The notes under the pieces: model-generated
What the model was told of the DNA's origin: nothing
Databases searched by the model: none
Seen by the model: only the letters and a program-made list of their open reading frames with translations
Made by a program: the position numbers and the translations under genes
Shown here: in pieces, positions 62,401 to 64,000 of the stretch
Layout of the letters: each line of letters starts with the position of its first letter
Numbering within the stretch: position 1 is the stretch's first letter
Source: Agelas oroides
Taxonomy: Eukaryota; Porifera; Demospongiae; Agelasida; Agelasidae
Length of the DNA: 64,000 nucleotides
Assembly (NCBI GenBank): GCA_949130485.1
Contig: OX422203.1
Span: forward strand, 4,183,178 to 4,247,177
Reading direction: 5' to 3'

Positions 62401-64000
62401 GGGATCGTCTAAGTTCACATAGTTCCATGAGGTTACGTAATTAAACCTCACATGGGAGTTCCCCGTGCCCACCGCATAATCGCGATAACCCTCTTTCTAC
62501 GTAATTTAAAACAACCAAAAATTGTTCTGAACTAGCATGCATTCAGAGAGTATGCAGCATGTCAAGGTAAAAGAGACCAAGTAAGCATAAGATAAAGTAG
62601 TCAGCATGAAGGTGTATATTCGTGGCAGCTGTGGAGGGAGAAATGGATTGTACAGCTCAGAGCTAGCCCTCCATAAGAGGCATGTTGGATCAACTGAGAT
62701 GACCATTCGAAGGTACAGTCTGTTTTTGAGCCCTAAATTTGTGCTCTATTGGGCAGCAAAGGCTTGTAAAAGTTTACTATTCCACACGAATTACTTTTTG
62801 ATCATTTGTGTGCATCGTTGCGTAGCAAGCCCAGGCCAAAGTGAGCAGTGACAGTGTGCATTTAATATTGGCATGTACTGCAAGCTAACTAACTTTGCTG
62901 CACTCAAACTCTTTGTAGAATGTGTACCTTCTCCTTTGACATATTCTACCGCTTACTAGTTGATATGCTGCATTCTCACTCAATGTATTGTCACTAGAGT
63001 GAAACCTGTCTATAGTGGTCGCTGCATGTTAAAGACAGCCAGCTCTTGTTTGTTACGGCCACCTACTCCTGGTCCCAGTTGTACTAATTGTGCAAAATGA
63101 CCTGTATAAAGCAACCACCTGCCTGAAACAGCAAAAAAAAATGCTGGTCCCATGACGACAGCAAATGATCATGGGATGCCTGACACTTGAAGTGAGAGTT
63201 GGAACATACACCCAGGATGCTTGTCGTCAAATATAGGATGTCTCCTTTTTCTCCAAGAGGGTTGCTAGAGGAAGGTCTGTTGTGTGCAGTCTGTCCCCTC
63301 ATGTTTTGAGAGGAGAGGGTTCTATTGAGTTTTGGGGGGAAGCTGTTTGAGGCATGCTCCTCAACAAAAATTTGGGTTTTAGGTGCTCTGAGATTGTTTG
63401 CGATGCAATCTGAGAGGTAAAATCACACCTATAACTGTATTTTTTAACATTTTTTAGGTGGTCTTTAACAAAAGCCATTTCCTAGTACTCCTCCAGGGCT
63501 CAGGGGCAGGGGAGAAGCTTCCCCTAGTCTATTTCTTGGTGATATGATAGTGGTATTAAAACTTGTGTGCATTTGTGTAGTCGCTTTGTTGGTGAAGAGA
63601 GGGGAGTGCATACACAAGTTGAGCATAACCTCATTTCCAGGCCTTCCTTACTTTAGCTTTCCATCACTTGCAGTGCTGACAGAAAGCTGGGTGGGAACTT
63701 GGCAACAAGATTGATTTCAAACATACAAGTGTGCTAAAGTAATGATTGGTATACTTGTGTGACACGGTCTTGGGCTTGTAGTATGAGGCTGGGCCTGGCT
63801 GGCTGTGTATGCAGTGACTCAGACAGTGTCATTGAGTGGGAATTTAGCATATCAAGTGTAATAGAATCAAGTAAGCAACATAAGTAGTCAGTGGAGAATG
63901 TAGAAATTTCATGGATAGTTTGACAGCAAGCTCACAATGCACACAGCTAACTGTACATAGCAGGTTTGCCATGATACTAACAAATTATGCACACAAACAC
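62401..64000. other. Right flank, non-satellite sequence, no confident gene
   Basis: Composition and texture change at 62,401: no 72-bp periodicity, more AT-rich and low-complexity tracts. A 10-bp stem with a 2-base bulge (CCATGAGGTT at 62,425-62,434 against AACCTCACATGG at 62,444-62,455) sits just inside the boundary. Open frames of 81 codons (62,606-62,851, plus) and 66 and 72 codons (62,506-62,706 and 63,084-63,302, minus) show no recognised domain, and the first two overlap on opposite strands. I regard them as incidental; an exon of a spliced gene cannot be excluded. Confidence 0.6.
62998..63130. repeat. Possible dispersed repeat ('cctgtctatagtggtcgctg' family)
   Basis: The phrases 'cctgtctatagtggtc', 'gttacggccacctactcctg', 'aaaatgacctgtataaagca' and 'accacctgcctgaaacagc' resemble an interspersed, internally repetitive non-coding family that I associate with demosponge genomic DNA. 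Only one copy lies in the window, so its repeat status cannot be shown from this sequence. An A9 run follows at about 63,132-63,141. Confidence 0.3.

Noticed and set aside
62606-62851. 81-codon open frame in the right flank as a gene
   Set aside because: It overlaps a minus-strand frame, shows no recognised domain, ends in a region with no coding texture, and length alone is within chance.
62579-63893. Possible flanking duplicate 'caagtaagcataagataaagtagtcag' (about 62,579) and 'caagtaagcaacataagtagtcag' (about 63,869), perhaps ends of an element
   Set aside because: The similarity is short, gapped and does not extend into neighbouring sequence; not enough to define an element.

Overview
The window is almost entirely a eukaryotic satellite (tandem-repeat) region. 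There is no confident protein-coding gene, no tRNA or rRNA gene, and no bacterial-style operon. The host is most likely a marine invertebrate. The dispersed repeat near 63.0-63.13 kb, with its 'cctgtctatagtgg' phrases, reminds me of non-coding repeats in demosponge genomes, but this is a weak guess from memory.

Layout: 1-293 holds two copies of an unrelated repeat of about 179 bp. 294-674 is non-array flank. From about 675 to 55,025 runs one array of a 72-bp monomer in a single orientation. It is mostly arranged as a 144-bp A/B dimer and, over long stretches, as higher-order units of about 432 bp (6 monomers) or 718 bp (10 monomers). It is broken only by transposon-like insertions: a 714-bp element at 11,897-12,610 with a second copy at 26,158-26,872, a piggyBac-like TTAA element at 12,707-13,322, and an 807-bp long-inverted-repeat element at 49,069-49,875 that carries a decayed coding fragment. 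At about 55,025 the array flips strand. 55,026-62,175 is an inverted, plain 72-bp monomeric array of a third subfamily, broken at 59,266-59,533 by a motif-rich insert. A short forward stretch follows (62,176-62,400), then ordinary single-copy-like DNA to 64,000.

Main biological points. (1) The centre of every monomer type is a dyad: CCAC-n-GTGG in A and in the inverted family, CCTC-n-GAGG in B. The third stem pair swaps A:T for T:A at the same column, so pairing is kept while sequence changes. (2) The 144-bp dimer is close to nucleosome-core length, and B monomers carry a GCACGTGC palindrome (E-box core). (3) A segmental duplication of about 6 kb at 14.2-14.9 kb spacing, with and without particular insertions, gives filled and empty sites that define transposon ends and a relative chronology. 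(4) The forward dimeric/higher-order core and the inverted monomeric edge next to unique DNA resemble the organisation of centromeric satellites in other animals. That is an inference, not shown here.

Open reading frames in the arrays exist because 72 is a multiple of 3. They are short, broken and present on both strands, and I do not regard them as genes.
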